Positions 11,065 through 25,227 of a stretch of 64,000 bases of DNA are shown here, piece after piece; the first letter of the stretch is position 1, and each line of letters starts with the position of its first letter. The notes under the pieces are model-generated. The model was not told the DNA's origin. It ran no database searches and was given only the letters and a program-made list of their open reading frames with translations. Location of the stretch: contig VZSR01003807.1 of assembly GCA_013398615.1 (NCBI GenBank), positions 6,071,612 through 6,135,611 on the forward strand. The letters are read 5' to 3'. A program made the position numbers and the translations under genes. This DNA is from Brachypodius melanocephalos (Eukaryota > Chordata > Aves > Passeriformes > Pycnonotidae).

Positions 11065-13620
11065 TCCTCGGTTCTGGGCCTGGGTATCTGCTTGCTCTTT
11101 TCTTCCAGAGCAGATGCTACCAGAGTGTGCCAGTAAACCACAACTGCATCTTGTTTCACTGGTATTTCACAGATGACAGCTAGCAGCTAGTAACAGATTG
11201 ATAGGTGAGAAGGGGAGAAAAGGAAAATCAAAGTTGAAAAAACGGATCTGTGTGATCAAAAAGAGGTGTTTTTAGCTGGCCAGGTAATTAGAAAACAGGT
11301 ATATTGAGACAGCTTATTAGGCCAGGTTAATTCAAGCACACCAAACCCCTGGAGCTTGGCTGCCTTCTTTCCCAACAGCTTTCAAAAAAAGTCAGGGAGT
11401 GTGAGGGAGAAACAGATAATTTGGCACAACTTCAGTTACCTGTACTAATAATGACTTGTGTAATTGCAAAGTAAAATTAAGATCCAGCCCTTAGCTGAAA
11501 TTGTCTTCTGTTTTAACAATAGTTTACCTTTAGCTCTGGAATGTACTGGTATGTACTGCTGTCTAGGATGATTAGCTTAGCCTGTAGTTTTGGCTGAATA
11601 AATGATATTTGTCAAGAAAGTAAATCCTTTCTACAGACTACTGCAGTTGACAAGGCATACAGTTCAAGAGTTTGGCAGATTTGCCATCTAAAACATGATT
11701 TAAGTAAAGAGGAAAAGGCAGCATTCCAAGCATAGCCAATGATGTCTGGCCTGGATTGACCCATGCTGAGAAATTGTTTTATCTCAGGAATTCAAGCCAG
11801 GCTGAAAACAGCTGTTGTGCTGGAGAAACTGGTGGTCTTGTCACACCTGGGCTTGTGGCAGCGATCTTCAGTAGGTCCAGGCTCCTCAGAGACATTTCCA
11901 TGGATTGTGCATGTGCCCTGTTGCACTCCTTCCCTCTGGCTAACCTCAGCATGGCATCTGCTGGCTCACAGGGAAAGCTGCAGTCACATTTTAAACTTCC
12001 TGCTCCCCATAACTTCCCTGTGAGAGCAGCCAAGTGTGCCATTGAAATGTGACTTGGAAGAAAAGGAATTTACTTGTGTTCACAGTGGTTTGAATGTAAG
12101 AGTTAAAAGAAGGTTCACTCTATGTGGTATAGCTCAGAACTGCTTGACCACAGCTGCTAAGGCAAGTCCTGTGTCTTACATCCGATTCCATGTAGATGTG
12201 ATCCTGAGGTCTTTGAACCTGGCAGCTAATGTTAACCCAGTGCAAAAGAATACCCTCTATTTCTCTGTCATTTGTTGGTTCTGGTTTTACAGCGAGCCCC
12301 TGAGAATTCAAAGAAAGCTGTTGAACGCTTCCTTGCAATCTGGAATAGATTACTGTTGGGGAAGTTTCTGCTTTTGTCTAAACCAGATTTGTTTGTTTAA
12401 TTATTCTCACACTAGCACATTTTCTGTCATTTGCCTGCAGGCAGGCTACCTCTTGACAGAGCATGGGCACCACACTTGACTCTTTCATCACAACAGGAGC
12501 AGAGATTGTTCTGCACTTCTGAGAGCTGCCTCAACCTGTTTTTCCCATTGAGGTTAGAAGCCCAGCAAGAGACATCAAACGTAAACAGTGTTGCCACAAG
12601 ATGTTTGGAAATGCCTTCTTTATAGCCACTAGTTAAGGCTGAGATTTGCTGCACATTTTTCTTCTTGCTTCACACACACTTAATTTTGTCTTTGCCTGTG
12701 CAGAAAGAGAAGTTTTCTTACAGATGCATTACAGACAATTCACGGTTCATGCAAAAAAATTTTGTTTCAATTCATCAAGACTAAAACCATATTAATTTAG
12801 AAGTCTGGAAAATTATAATTTGATCTTTAGTGTTGATTAGTAGCTGGTATTCTGTCTAAATAGGAGGTGTCAGCTGGGGACTCAGCTGCTTGAAATTTGA
12901 GCATTACTTGGACCTAAATAAAGTGTATTTTCAAAAACTGACACAATTACTAAAACTGACACAATTACTTCTCATCTGGGTAAGGTGCTAGAATTATTTC
13001 CAGTGCTCTGACTGCAGGCCAAATCAAAACACTTTACAAAGGAATCATGATGCATTAGTCACTTAATCTGCATAGTGTTTAGCAGCATAAAGGTCAAATA
13101 TATTCATGAGAACATATAATCTTATGTGTGTTTGGTGAATGAATAAGAAAAAAGGTATCCATTAGAAAAGAGGAGGATCAGAATATTGAAAAAAAAATGT
13201 GACACACTTTTACATGAGTATTACAGATGTTTTTCCAATGACAGATATATGCAAAGCATGACTCATGAAAACTAAAGGATATGCTTCAGCCATCAGAATT
13301 TAAATAGATACTATGCTGCTGTATGGCATAGCTGTTTTCAAAGCAAATGCAAGGGGGCTTTTTACTTTTCTGGGAGATCAGATGGCAAAGAAGTTTTTAT
13401 CTAGAAACTGTCCCACCTAGGTCATCAGTACCCATCAGTTGCATGGGACAGCAGGTAATTTTAATCTGGTAACTTTTCAATAGTTTATACAAATAATGTG
13501 TGCATTTTTTTCCCAAACAAATACAAAAATATATAGTAAGAGCCCTGTGATAAATTAAACATGGTTTTGTGCAGTATTGACAAGTCACAATTTGATGCAC
13601 CAGAAATGTGTGCGCCAGAA
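11065..13620. other. Noncoding DNA between two hairpins
   Basis: No gene seen. The only clear structure is the perfect 18-bp tandem duplication at 12934-12969, listed separately. Confidence 0.45.
12934..12969. repeat. 18-bp perfect tandem duplication
   Basis: The unit AAAACTGACACAATTACT occurs twice in a row with no mismatch, which suggests recent replication slippage or a polymorphic two-copy repeat. Confidence 0.9.
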
Positions 13621-13645
13621 ATCACTTCTTTTCACAAGAAGTGAT
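13621..13645. repeat. Perfect 10-bp inverted repeat, 5-nt loop
   Basis: ATCACTTCTT (13621-13630) and AAGAAGTGAT (13636-13645) are exact reverse complements around TTCAC. Confidence 0.85.
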
Positions 13646-16192
13646 CCTTCTGTCTTCAGGGACTTACCAGTAACATGTGTAATGTGCAAACCTTCCTGAG
13701 ACCTGTGAGAAGCCAGGCTTCTGACCAAACACCTTCCAAAAGTATTACACCCAGTAAAATGCCTTTTATCTTGCTAGAGCAGATGAGAAAGAATTGAAAG
13801 CAACATAGGTTATCACCCAAAACAGATGATAAATACTATATTTGTGGTTTGTCTCCTGTTAAAGGCTGCAGAACAAGCTACCATGAACAGAAATCCCATG
13901 ACAAGGTGAGAGCAGACCTCAGTGAAGTTGCTAAAGCATGCCACCTGTAATTTAGTTCAGAGTGGCAGGGAAGTGAGTTCCCCCAGCTGTCCCCACTCAC
14001 TGTGTGCTGGTTTGCATCACAGAGTGCAAATACATTGCAGTTTTGTCAGGATGTTTTTGCTGTGTCTCAGTGTGAAGGGGAACTTCCTTTCTCCCAGCAG
14101 CAGGAACATGGCAGTTCAATATAGACCAATTGCACCTGGGTCAAGCAAACTCCAATGGTTACGGTTTGACAAATTTGTGTTTCCAGTTGAATATCTATTA
14201 CCATAAAAATTAAGCAGAAAATATGGCAGAGATTTTCACCATTTTAAAAAAACCAAACCGAAACAAACAAGTGTAATTGATAGTAAACACAGGAATTCTG
14301 ACAATCATCAGTCAAAAATCTCAATTCCTTTTTTTTCCTTCTTGAAACAAAATATGTTTTCTGATGTTTCCATTTCAGTTTTGGATTAGGCTTTCCTGGA
14401 TTGGCCATTTGACATGAAAAAATTATGCAAAGAAAAAATGAAGAAAAACATACAACACAGAAAAGCAATCTTTTTTAAAGTTCTTTTTTTAAAATTTTCT
14501 GCACTAAAAAAAACCTCATCAGATCCAATCTGCTTCTGACAATCTTCGGACAAGCTGCTACATTTCCTTTCATTTAATTTAGTTATAGAGTTATTTCTTA
14601 TTAACATATTGCAGAAGTTTCATGACTTCCTATTTGGGTGTTCTACTCAAAATGCACACAGATAGTAAATAGTCATTTGTCACAAGAACTGGGGATGGAG
14701 CAACATTTTATTAGTTCCTAACTCGCCTTTCAGATTGCAATGGAACAGTGGTCATGTCACTGCTTCTGTTGCCAGCTGGCCACAGAACTACAAAAGGTAC
14801 CAAGGGATAGAGGTTCCCATCTGAAAAAGCACATTGAATACATTGTTATTGCCAGAATAAATTTGATTAGAGGTATTACAACTAACAAAAATACAGAGAA
14901 AAATAAACAAACCTGTGATATGGCAAACCCACCATTTGAGCCTTTTTACTCAGCAGTCATTTAGAGGGAGAAATGGTAATCAAGTGCTTCTGAGGAGTTC
15001 TACCATTTCCTTGTTTTCACTTTTATTTTTACTTCATCCACTACAATGTATTCTTATTTATTCTAAAAGATCCTTCATATTTTCAGGAGTTTTGTGTTCC
15101 CCATTATATCCCATAATTTTATTTTCTGATGGTCTATTTACAAGTTTAATCAAACACACACAAATAGTTAGTGTAGATAATGCAGTTGAACTTCATTAAA
15201 AAACTGCAGGAAATTATAATAGCATTGTAGTGCACCAGACTGGAAAGACATTCAGTGCTTCTCTGTATTCCTGCTTTTCTGAAAACATACTTATTATCCA
15301 CAAGTACATCCTAAAATATCATATCTGTTAATTGTGTATGGATTTATGTCACACTGGCAATTAACCTGTTTACGTCTTTAAATTCAACCTTGTACTGGGA
15401 CTAAGCTCTGCATCTAAATTAATCATTTTTAGGCCGTAGCAACCATTCTGCTTCCCTTAAATCAGATCACTTATTTCAAAACTTCAATAATACCTACAGA
15501 ATTTCATCCAAGAATTGTTTAATAGTCTGAATTGTTTAATAGTCTAAAATATATAATACTGGTAAAAAAAAATTTCTGGGCTTACAAAGCCATTTAATAC
15601 ACTGTGATAAATATTTGGTGTATTTACCATGCAATCATTCAATGAAAGCCTCATATCCTAATCTTTCGCTGTGGATATTCTGTAGAAAGTAGAAATACTT
15701 TTCACCATCTTGGACACAAATAACAGGTCACATCATGAGAGGGACCCCTGCCTTCTCCCTTTCATTTGCTTGGAAAGGAGTCAGGTCCAGCTGTGGACAA
15801 GATCTCTGTCTGTGGAGCAAAGTCTGGGGGCACAAATATCCAAGTGGCCATTTTCTCTGTTTGCACTCAAGGCTGCTGTGCACGGAATGGGCACACAGTG
15901 CATTAACACAAATAGCTGATGTCCAAAACATTGCAAGGCAATTGAGCCAAGCTGAGTAACTTCACATCCATTTCCACACAATTCTTCTCTGAAAAATTCA
16001 AACCTCTTCGTCAATACAGAAAAAAAAAAAAAAATCAGCTTTTCTTGACGGGAAAAGAAAAACCTTTATCTAAAGGATTCTTTGTAATGAGTTCAAATGA
16101 ACAAGATAATCTCAAACTACAGCCCAGTCTGCCCACTGCATGAAGATGATCTGTCTGTGAATGACCAAATTACATTTGTGCAGGACAGTTGT
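13646..16192. other. Noncoding DNA between two hairpins
   Basis: No gene seen. A perfect 17-bp tandem duplication at 15512-15545 is listed separately. An A-rich run occurs around 16021-16034. Confidence 0.45.
15512..15545. repeat. 17-bp perfect tandem duplication
   Basis: The unit GAATTGTTTAATAGTCT is repeated twice head-to-tail without mismatch. Confidence 0.9.
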
Positions 16193-16220
16193 ACCTGTAA
16201 GACCCAGCAATCTTACAGGT
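16193..16220. repeat. Perfect 10-bp inverted repeat, 8-nt loop
   Basis: ACCTGTAAGA (16193-16202) and TCTTACAGGT (16211-16220) are exact reverse complements around CCCAGCAA. The left arm contains a GTAAG and the right arm a CTTAC, so each strand shows a donor-like GTAAGA. I see no exon next to it. Confidence 0.85.
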
Positions 16221-17594
16221 GTCCCGACAGCCGTTCTGGGCACGTTTCTATCCAGGCAGCAAAGTTCAGATGCTGCTGCAATTCCCACAGGTTAGTCTCT
16301 ACACCTGCATTAAGGGATATTTTTTTCTCCATTTTCCACGTAGGTCAAGTCAGGAGACAGCAGAAATCTTAACTGCAACAAACTCAGCTTTCTGTTCTGA
16401 ACCTGAGGAGCTGAAACCCCATGAGTGGGCAGGGCAAACAAACACGATGCAACTGCAGCAGCTCTGGCAAAAGAGAGGATGTTGGGGCAAAGGTGAAGCT
16501 GTCATGTCAGCTGAGACCTGAAAGATCATGAAAGCTACAAATCTGCTGAGCATCTCTGGCAGCTATTTTAACTGAGCAAGCCAAGCAGAGAACCGGGGGT
16601 TATTTATAACACAGCCCAGTGCAGATTGGGTGACACTGACCACAGTGACTCATGCAGCCCAGGAGGTATCTCACCTGCAGCCCAGGAGCCTGAGAAGACT
16701 CCAAATCTCTTTAGGTTTGCACCGATGTTAGGGGCCACTTCTGTGTTGAATATGCAGAAACAACAATATTGCTTTTCTCTAAATTGGAACTTTGCCCCTC
16801 AAATACTGATTTTTTAAGAGTGACCACCAAATTCTGTCTCTTTCTTCATGCGAAACAGTAGGAGGAAGACTGCTGAGTGACTGACTGTCTTTCCTGGCTC
16901 TGTCCAATTAAAATCTCATTTGGAGCACTTTTTTTATTAGGTATTTTTTCCCCACTTCATGTAGATTTGGAGGGTATTAGAGTGTTCAAGTGAAATATTA
17001 GAAGAGAAATCTGAACATATCTTTCAATGAAGAGTACAGATGCATTATTAATTCAAATTTATCAAATTAGGCAGTGAAATGACAATCTCTTCTAAAAATT
17101 AAATATATGGTCATGAGTGTTTGTAAATTAGCAACCTTTTGTCCTTATTCTTCAGTGCACTGTGAAATGTTCTGCATAAAATTAGAAGACTTGTCTTTCA
17201 CAAAGATCCAACCATTTGATTTACTTTATAAAATGGCCTAAAGGAGACAAACTTTACGATACTTTCCCATAATTTTTGATTCAGTCAAGGGGAAAAGCAT
17301 TATTTTTGGAGTATATGATATCTGTTTTATATATATCTACTGCTCTGGTTGAGTCTGACAAGAAAAGATCTCTATAAATCAACAATACAAGAGTGACATT
17401 TAGAAACAGCAAATCTGAAAGAGAAATATGTTGCTGTTCTATTAAGGAGCTATACTAGCTGCCAGCTCTTACAAAAATTGGAAAGTTGCCACTCCACATG
17501 CTTGGTATCATACCAGGATTGAAACAACTTCTATTGCTGGTAGAAAGATCATTGCAAGTGTCTCTTCTGCCTGTACTTAACTGTGTGCGAGTTA

Positions 17595-17688
17595 CCATGG
17601 CACACTGATCTCCTGAGACTCTTTAGAAATACAACAGCAACCATGAGACCACACTGATCTCTTGAGACCCTTTAGAAATGCAAAACAG
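17595..17688. repeat. Imperfect ~47-bp tandem duplication
   Basis: Two adjacent copies (17595-17640 and 17641-17688) share CCATG, CACACTGATCTC, TGAGAC and CTTTAGAAAT with a few substitutions and a small indel. This is an older local duplication. Confidence 0.8.
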
Positions 17689-20600
17689 ATATCAAAGGTA
17701 AAAGCTGAAAGAAATTAACAAATCATGCAGGTGAAGCTCACAGAAATAAATTAGGAAGGCAGTCCTGACCCAAGTAGCAAAATTTCCATAATGAACAGGC
17801 TGCTTGAGTCTTTGTATGCCCATGCCTTAATCTGGCATGGGAATAAATCTCCTTTTGAGTTAATTGTGCATTCCAACTACAAAAGATAGTTACAGCTTTG
17901 TCACAATGCACGATCTTCTCAAATTGAACAATATCCTTTGAGCATTTGGGAAATATCTGATTCATATTTATCATATTAGACTTCTTTATGTTATGTGCAT
18001 GAAAAACTCAACTCCAAATTAAAGATGTCCATGTACAGCAAAATTAAACAGGCAGTAAAATAATCTCCCTCACTACTATCCCTCTCCCTTTTTCTGTTCC
18101 CCATGGTGCTTGAGAAAATGACTCAAAGGCTAATATTTCTGTGGGCTTTGCTGGTGATCAGACTGTTCCTATCTAAGAATCCAAACTTGACAGCTGCTTT
18201 TGGTGCCATCCCTTCATTTGCTCTCTTGGCAATCTGCTCTGCCTTGCAACATCCTGTGGAAGAAAGGAGGAAGGGAATGAGAAATTACTCATGACTGTGG
18301 GCTAGAAAAGCAATAGCAATCATGAAGTGCTTTTGCATGATCAATCTATTAGACACTTCTGTTAGCAGATTTCACTTATGGAAAGTCTGCCTGGGTCAGA
18401 ACTTCTCCCAGCCCATCTTGTGAAACTCTTCTGAAGGCAAAACGGGTGCAGAGATGTAATTCTGCTCAGAGAGAACCCCTTTTTTTCTTGACTGTGAGTG
18501 GTTTTTACTACCTCTCTCAGTCCTCATACTACTGAACTGTTTGTTGAAAAATAATTTTACACTGAGGTTACACAGATCTCGTTCACCACATTTTCATTCT
18601 CACTGGCATTGGCCAGAATGTGATAATTCTGTTTGATGATGAATGCAGAGATTTTGATTCTAGAGTGAAACCAGAAGAAAAGATATATCTCAAGATATGT
18701 ATGGAGTGTTGTGGGGGAGCAGGAAGAAAGGCAAGATAGTGAGAGTGATCATTAGTGTTGTCTAAGTATAGCCATTGATGTTGGAACCAGAGTAGTCTCT
18801 TGGATATCAGATTCAGGATTCAGATTTTTGAAAAAATACCTTGGCTCTGTCATATGGAGGGGAAGAAGGGGAGGAAGAAGGGGGCATGCCTGCTCCCGCT
18901 ATAGAACACTGACTGCATCCTGTCTCCTGCTGCTCCTAGCCTCACACTAACCACTCAATCTCCTGTTCTCCCCAGTGAAATCTCCTCAAAAGATTTTGTT
19001 GAAAGGCTCCCTATCATTTCTTGTTGTTCCTGCTGTAATTTCTTCCATGCCATATCCTGACCTGGCAGTGGGATGGGTGGTGCCAGGTAATTTCTTTGTC
19101 ATCAGGGAAACACAGTCAGTCTTATAAAATCTCATGCTAATATCATATTGCCTATTTTTTGCTCTGCTATATAAGAAAAGCACAGAGGAGTTGGTGCTGT
19201 CACTTCTGTGAGATTCATGCATGGTCACCAGTTTAACAACTTTATTTTTACCTACTCAGGGGATGACATGAAATCATCATGATAAAATCATTTTCTCTCC
19301 TCTCTTTCTTTTACTTAGCTATGAGATCCCTGTGCTGCAACAGATGCATGAGCAGGAGAGGAAAGGGAGAGGGAAAGAGTGGACAGGTGTGTGCTAAAGG
19401 AAAAAGCTTCATGGATGGACACTGCTCTACACAGTGTCCTAATTCTCCTAATTCTTATTTGCCCAGGTGCCCTTCCACCTCTCAGTGCTGGCTGCAGATC
19501 TGCCATGAAGTTCTGTTTTAGAGCAACCATGCCCAATTTCCTCTTTTGTGGAGGCTGCCATGGCTTTGCTTGGTACACTGGCAATGTAAAGGGCCTTTGA
19601 AGTGTGTGTGAGTATAAATGGCACCCTTTAAGCCCCTCTACACTGTATAAAGGAGCTTAAGTGTAAATTAGAAACAGATATAACTGTTTTCAAACAGACC
19701 TAGTATTACCTGCAGTAATGGCCTGTGAAAAATCCTTGCACTTATTTTTATTACTTAGATTCAAAGCAGTAGAAAAATGATAAAATTATAAAAGTGAGGG
19801 AGTTCTGTTTCTTTAATGTGTAATAATATACAGAATGATGAGTTTACTGTGATTCAAGGAAGCTTCTTGCCGATAAGACTTCAGGCTACCTATCTTTGTG
19901 TCCTCCAGACTTTTTTGTTATTAATGTGAGGTCAACTTCTAAGCAAGGTCCTTTGCTGTAGGCACAAATTCTTCTGGAAATGAAAGTGCTTCATTTCCTG
20001 GATGAGAAGATAATCCAGATAATGCTACAAAGGAGCTGTCCTGGACCTATATAGCCTCTGCCACACGAACTCAGGACTTTCCATCCCCAGCAGCGTCACC
20101 ATCCCTTCCCCATGCATCCCCAGAATAACAGCCCAGCAAAGCTGCCTGTTCCTCTGAGGAACTGCCACAACTCCCCAGCAGTGTGTCCTCAGCATCATTT
20201 CCCTGCCTGGATGTTCAGCAGTTGGTGCTGCTGCCATGTGGCATTTCTGAGCACATTTGTCAGTGTGTTGACCTTGGTAATGTTTCTGTGGATGCCTCTG
20301 GCATGGTGCTGCTCCCCACCAGGAAGGGACTGTCCTCACTGAGGTATTTTCTGAAAATTGTCTGAGTTGTTAGTCTGAAACCATTCCTGTTTGGTGACAA
20401 ATAACCTACATACTTTCCAGGACAGAAAGATACATTTTTTTAAAGTAGCTCTATCTAGGAGGTTGTTTTTATTCATGTCAAGTGGCTGTGGGTCACATTT
20501 ACTCTGTCCCCAGCTCGAAGACAACTAACTGCTATCAGCATTTTGGTTTAGGTGCTTTGGTTCAGATGTATCCTACCTTTTTTCCCTCAGAGTTTGCCTT

Positions 20601-23600
20601 TTAGTCTTCTCATCTAGTATTCTGGTCTTCCTGTGCATGGAAATAAAATTCCAAATAAAATCAGTTAGCATTCCAGCCAATGCTTTTTCAGAGCAATCTG
20701 AAAATTTCTGAAGATTTTCTTCTAAAACCTCTCTGCATTTTTACCAAATTAGCCTGCTTTGCAATGTCTTTACAGGCTTTTCTGTCACCAAATCCTTCTG
20801 CTTATCTGGTTCAGCAGCTCTGACCTCAAAGTGTTGTACTTGACTTGAGATCCATGTGCTCTATGTACAAGCCAAACAGTCAGACATACAGCACCTTCCC
20901 CAGTAATCTAAATAGCTGTAAAAACTGGAAATGGTTTTACACCCACACAGTTCCACTGATTATTCTTAGCTCACCCTGTATCCTCGATAGAACTAGGTTT
21001 GAGGCCAACATTTGGAAGCAGTGTGGTAATCCAGGACATTTTAAAATTCCATTTCTCAAATAAATGCAAGTCCCATCAGCTCCTTAATTCCTAAACTGCT
21101 TTGAGAACTGGCTTGAAGGCTCCCAAGCCATCTGTTGGGCAGCTCCTCTGGTTCCCAATGTGCATCACTGTCTAGAGATCTCAATCTGTTCCAGAGACTG
21201 TGCAGGAAAAAGCTTATACACTGCAGTCATCTGTCTTGTCTGATGTGGGAGGCCAGATGCAGGTAGGAAAGTAAACATCCTTTCTGAGCCAACAGAACTG
21301 GAGATGTCTATCAGTCTAATTGCTGAAATACGTATTTGCTTCAGAAGGAGATTAATGAGGTCATTTTTATTGACCTCATAGAATGGAGCCCAGGGTATTT
21401 TGTCGCATGGTGAAATTTTTGTATGGTTCCCACTTTTTAGCCATGACATCTTGGGGGGTGTACTTTTTAAATGAAGGATGACAGACATCCATTAGAATGA
21501 TTTAATTAATTTATGACTTTTCTTTGAACAAGTAATTTTTATTGATTGAGCCCCACTGATACCCAGAGGCATCTGATGAAACATGTTTTTATTATACTTG
21601 CCATGAAAACATTTCCATTTGGCTGTTCTCCCAGTCACAGAAGGGAAGTTATAGAACTTATAGAATAAGTTATAGGAAGGTATGTGTGGATTTTCATTTG
21701 CCCTGGGGGTAAACAAAACCTCCTTTCTGCCACTGGCCTGTATTTTAACTTTTATATTGTTTTTCACCTAAATGACTGCAGTGAGTTCAGGCCAGTACAC
21801 CTAATCCAAAAGCAAACATTATTTTGTCTACTAATACATCTACTCAACATCTGTCCTGACAGAATAAGGTTAACTTTCTCCCACTGATCCTAGTTATTTT
21901 ATTTTGCTCATCCTTGTACCTATTAGGTGCTGAATATTCTGCCTGGCATTTTGATTCCCTAACACTGAACCAGAAAAGAAAGGGGTAAGCAGGATTAAGG
22001 GAGGAGGGAACAGATTTTCAGCTGCATCAATGTTTTCGAGGAAAGCAGCACGTAAGCCTCCTGACTTAGGTGCTGGTGGCCCTTATGCACACTGCTCCAA
22101 GGGTCCTAGAACAGCTGAATTAAGGGAGAAATCAGAAGGTGTTTCCAAATCATATTGGCTCTCCTGCCCTTTCATGATCTTGCCCTTCTGTCAATACAGG
22201 AGTGGGGAGTGCAGTGTTTCTGTGTTGGAGCTGCAAGGTACCCAAAATTAGATGCTAGAGGAGGGATAAGGTGGCTGGTGATGTCAGCACTCCACGTGTT
22301 GCACTGGAGGAGTCACTGTCTGGGAGGGCCCAGTCCCAGCACAAGGGACATCCTGGGAGCCTATCATCATGCTAACTCTTGGACACAAGAAAGGTCTTTC
22401 TTCATGAAGGCTTCTTCATGAAGGTTGTTTTTCCAGGGATAAAATTTAAAGTAAACTCATGTAAATATAAATTGATCAGGCTGCTGAAGGTGACACAAGT
22501 ATGGAAAATCATTGTCAGTCTGTGCTTCAGCCCTCTTCTTGAGCTTTTCTATCTTCCTTATTCCATGGGGCTCCTCTGGCCCATGGTCAGAGCTGTCCAG
22601 AAGAGCAGGCAGGGTGAAACAAAGATGAACTCCCCTGCACAGGTACAGTCTTACTATGTAATTTTAAATACATGCTGATAGACACATATCTTTGTCCAAG
22701 AATATTTATTCAATACATAATCTTCTTCAGTCCAACAATACAATGTGATGGATTATGTGGCCTATAAGCACAGCATGGAAGCCATGCTCTCAAAAGAGAA
22801 ATACTGAAAAACTGCAGAATTCACCTTTAAAGACTATACAAAACAAAGGGTGTCAGACCTACCTCACCCCTGTGCAATGTTTGATATGTTTACTAGTGAT
22901 AGAGGGATTTTTAGCACAGTGAAAATAACAAAGTGTCAACAGACCAGAATCCTCAAGCACAAGAACAGGAACTAGACCTCCTCAGCATTTTAGAAATACA
23001 TCTTGCATTATGTCAGTTGGTTATTAAGTGAAGCCTTCCTCTTCCTATGCATGATATCTCTAGAAGCAGTCCTCCATTTGTGAAAGACTTCACTGTGAGG
23101 TGAAAGGCATTGCAGAAGGAAACCAGCAGACCCTGAACAATGCTCACTGCTTAGCTTCTTGTTTGGAAATGGTTTTATGTCTCTAACATTTGCATGTTTT
23201 TCTACTCTGAACAAGAATAAAGGTAATGACAAGAAAAGATAATCAACATTTAAGTTGAATATCTATGCAAGCAAGGTGGAGACCAAGACAGGTTTCCCTG
23301 AGGAATTACTGTTCATGAACCAAAATTATTAATACACCAGAGTGTTTGGTAAAATATGGCCTTGGCAAATATCACTCTGGTTGAGTTAAAAAGAAGAAAA
23401 CACATATATCTAATAAAAAAGCAAGACTGTGATCTGTATGATTTTGATAATGCAATGTTATTTGTTACCCTGATACTTGTATTTTAATATTCCTCTAATT
23501 TAATTCAGTTAGCCTAAACAATGAATAGGGGGCTCACACCCCCAAAAAGCTGAACCCATGGATTTCTTCAAGCACCTATCCATACTGATGGCATTCTTCA

Positions 23601-25190
23601 CCCTCTAGTTTAGACAGAGCAGGATTTGTTTTTCTGTAGTATAAGTTAGCATCTGAGATCTTCAACATGAATCACAAGCATGAAAGCAGCTCACCTGTTA
23701 ATTAACATCAGAAAAAGTCTCTGCTCCCTGTGATCTAATTTCTTACTCAATATGGCGAAACAAACCACTGCTCAAGCACTGGCATGCATCCCCTCTCCAA
23801 ATAAATACAACATATAAGGTCGTGGAGAGGAGAAGGAGAAAGAAGGCAAGGAGATAAGGTTTCTAACAGAGGCCACTTTCAAAGCACTTAGTTGTTATTC
23901 TCACTGTGATATGCTTTGTCTTTGAAGCAGGTACTTTCTGTAAGCTCAGACTAAGAGGGACCTGCCTCAGGTTCCTCCTACATGGATGTTCAGCTCTGTC
24001 ACCTCCATCAAAAGCCTTCCTCATTAGTTTGCTCATCCCCTCTTGGCTCAATTTGTGGCCACACAGCTGTCAGGGAGGGAGCTGCAGGCATCTCCTAACA
24101 GCTTTTAGGAGTTTAATGCATTTTCAATCCAAAGAACACGTGTATGTTATCAGAAGCAGCTATTAGCATTTTCAGGATCCAAACCATGGGTGTTCATATA
24201 AATAATACAATAACAGCTACAACTCTTTAATGAAGGCCTGTGTCCTGCACCAGCAGTTTTCCTTTGCCTTCTGTGTACCTGTGTTTTCCTTTTGTCCTGC
24301 ACATAAACACACACTCAAATGTGCATATGCACTGATACTACCTACATTGAAAATGAGCCATATCAAAACCTAAAGAATGTTTTAGTAGTATGATTATCCA
24401 GATCAGTGCACATTAGAGCATTTTGTGGACTATTCTTAGCTCTCAGCATTGAAGCAACTCCTCAAGTGTCTTACTAATACCACCTTTCCCAAGCAAAATG
24501 AGGATTTCATAAATAATATGCTGGTATCATATGCCACTAGAAGGTATTTCATATTATGTGGCTTCACAATTAAAAAACACCCAACATAACATGGCTATAA
24601 TATGCAACTGATCACAAGGCAGCAGAAATCAAATATTTCTGCAAAACTGGACATTTTCATCTCCTGCTGGGAGTATGATTATGCCTTTTCAATATGCTAA
24701 TCTGCGTCACACGAAGTTAATCTTGCAAAATGCTTGTAACAATCTTTTTTTAGTCATTTAGAAATATGCTTTGCTAGTTTTGCTAAGGTTATGCAAAAAT
24801 AACCAACAGATGTTCATTAAAGCTTTTATTTGAAAGGTATTTGTTACAGGGTTTTTAAAAAACTGTTTGCTAAAACTGAGACAATATTTGAAGTTTTATC
24901 TACTGCCCAAATAGAAGTTTGGGACAAAATTTTGCTTCACCTTATGCATCCACTAACTGCTTATATCTGTATCTGCTATTTTCTATCCTAAATCTATCCA
25001 TCTGCATCAGCATTTTCCCCCAAAACCCACATTGTTTTCATTTTCTTCCCATGTCCTCTAATGTGCTCTATTGTGTGGATGTTCTCCTGCCACTGAATGT
25101 TCTATTCTATTATTTTCTCTTTTCCTGCCTTTCTGTGGCCAATTCTCCTTTTACCCTTTCCCATTTACTATTACGGAGATATATTTAGAG

Positions 25191-25227
25191 AGATAGATAT
25201 AGATATATAGATATATAGATATATATA
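25191..25227. repeat. GATA/TATAGA microsatellite
   Basis: A short run of AGATAGATAT and ATATAG units, moderately pure, about 37 bp. Confidence 0.75.
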
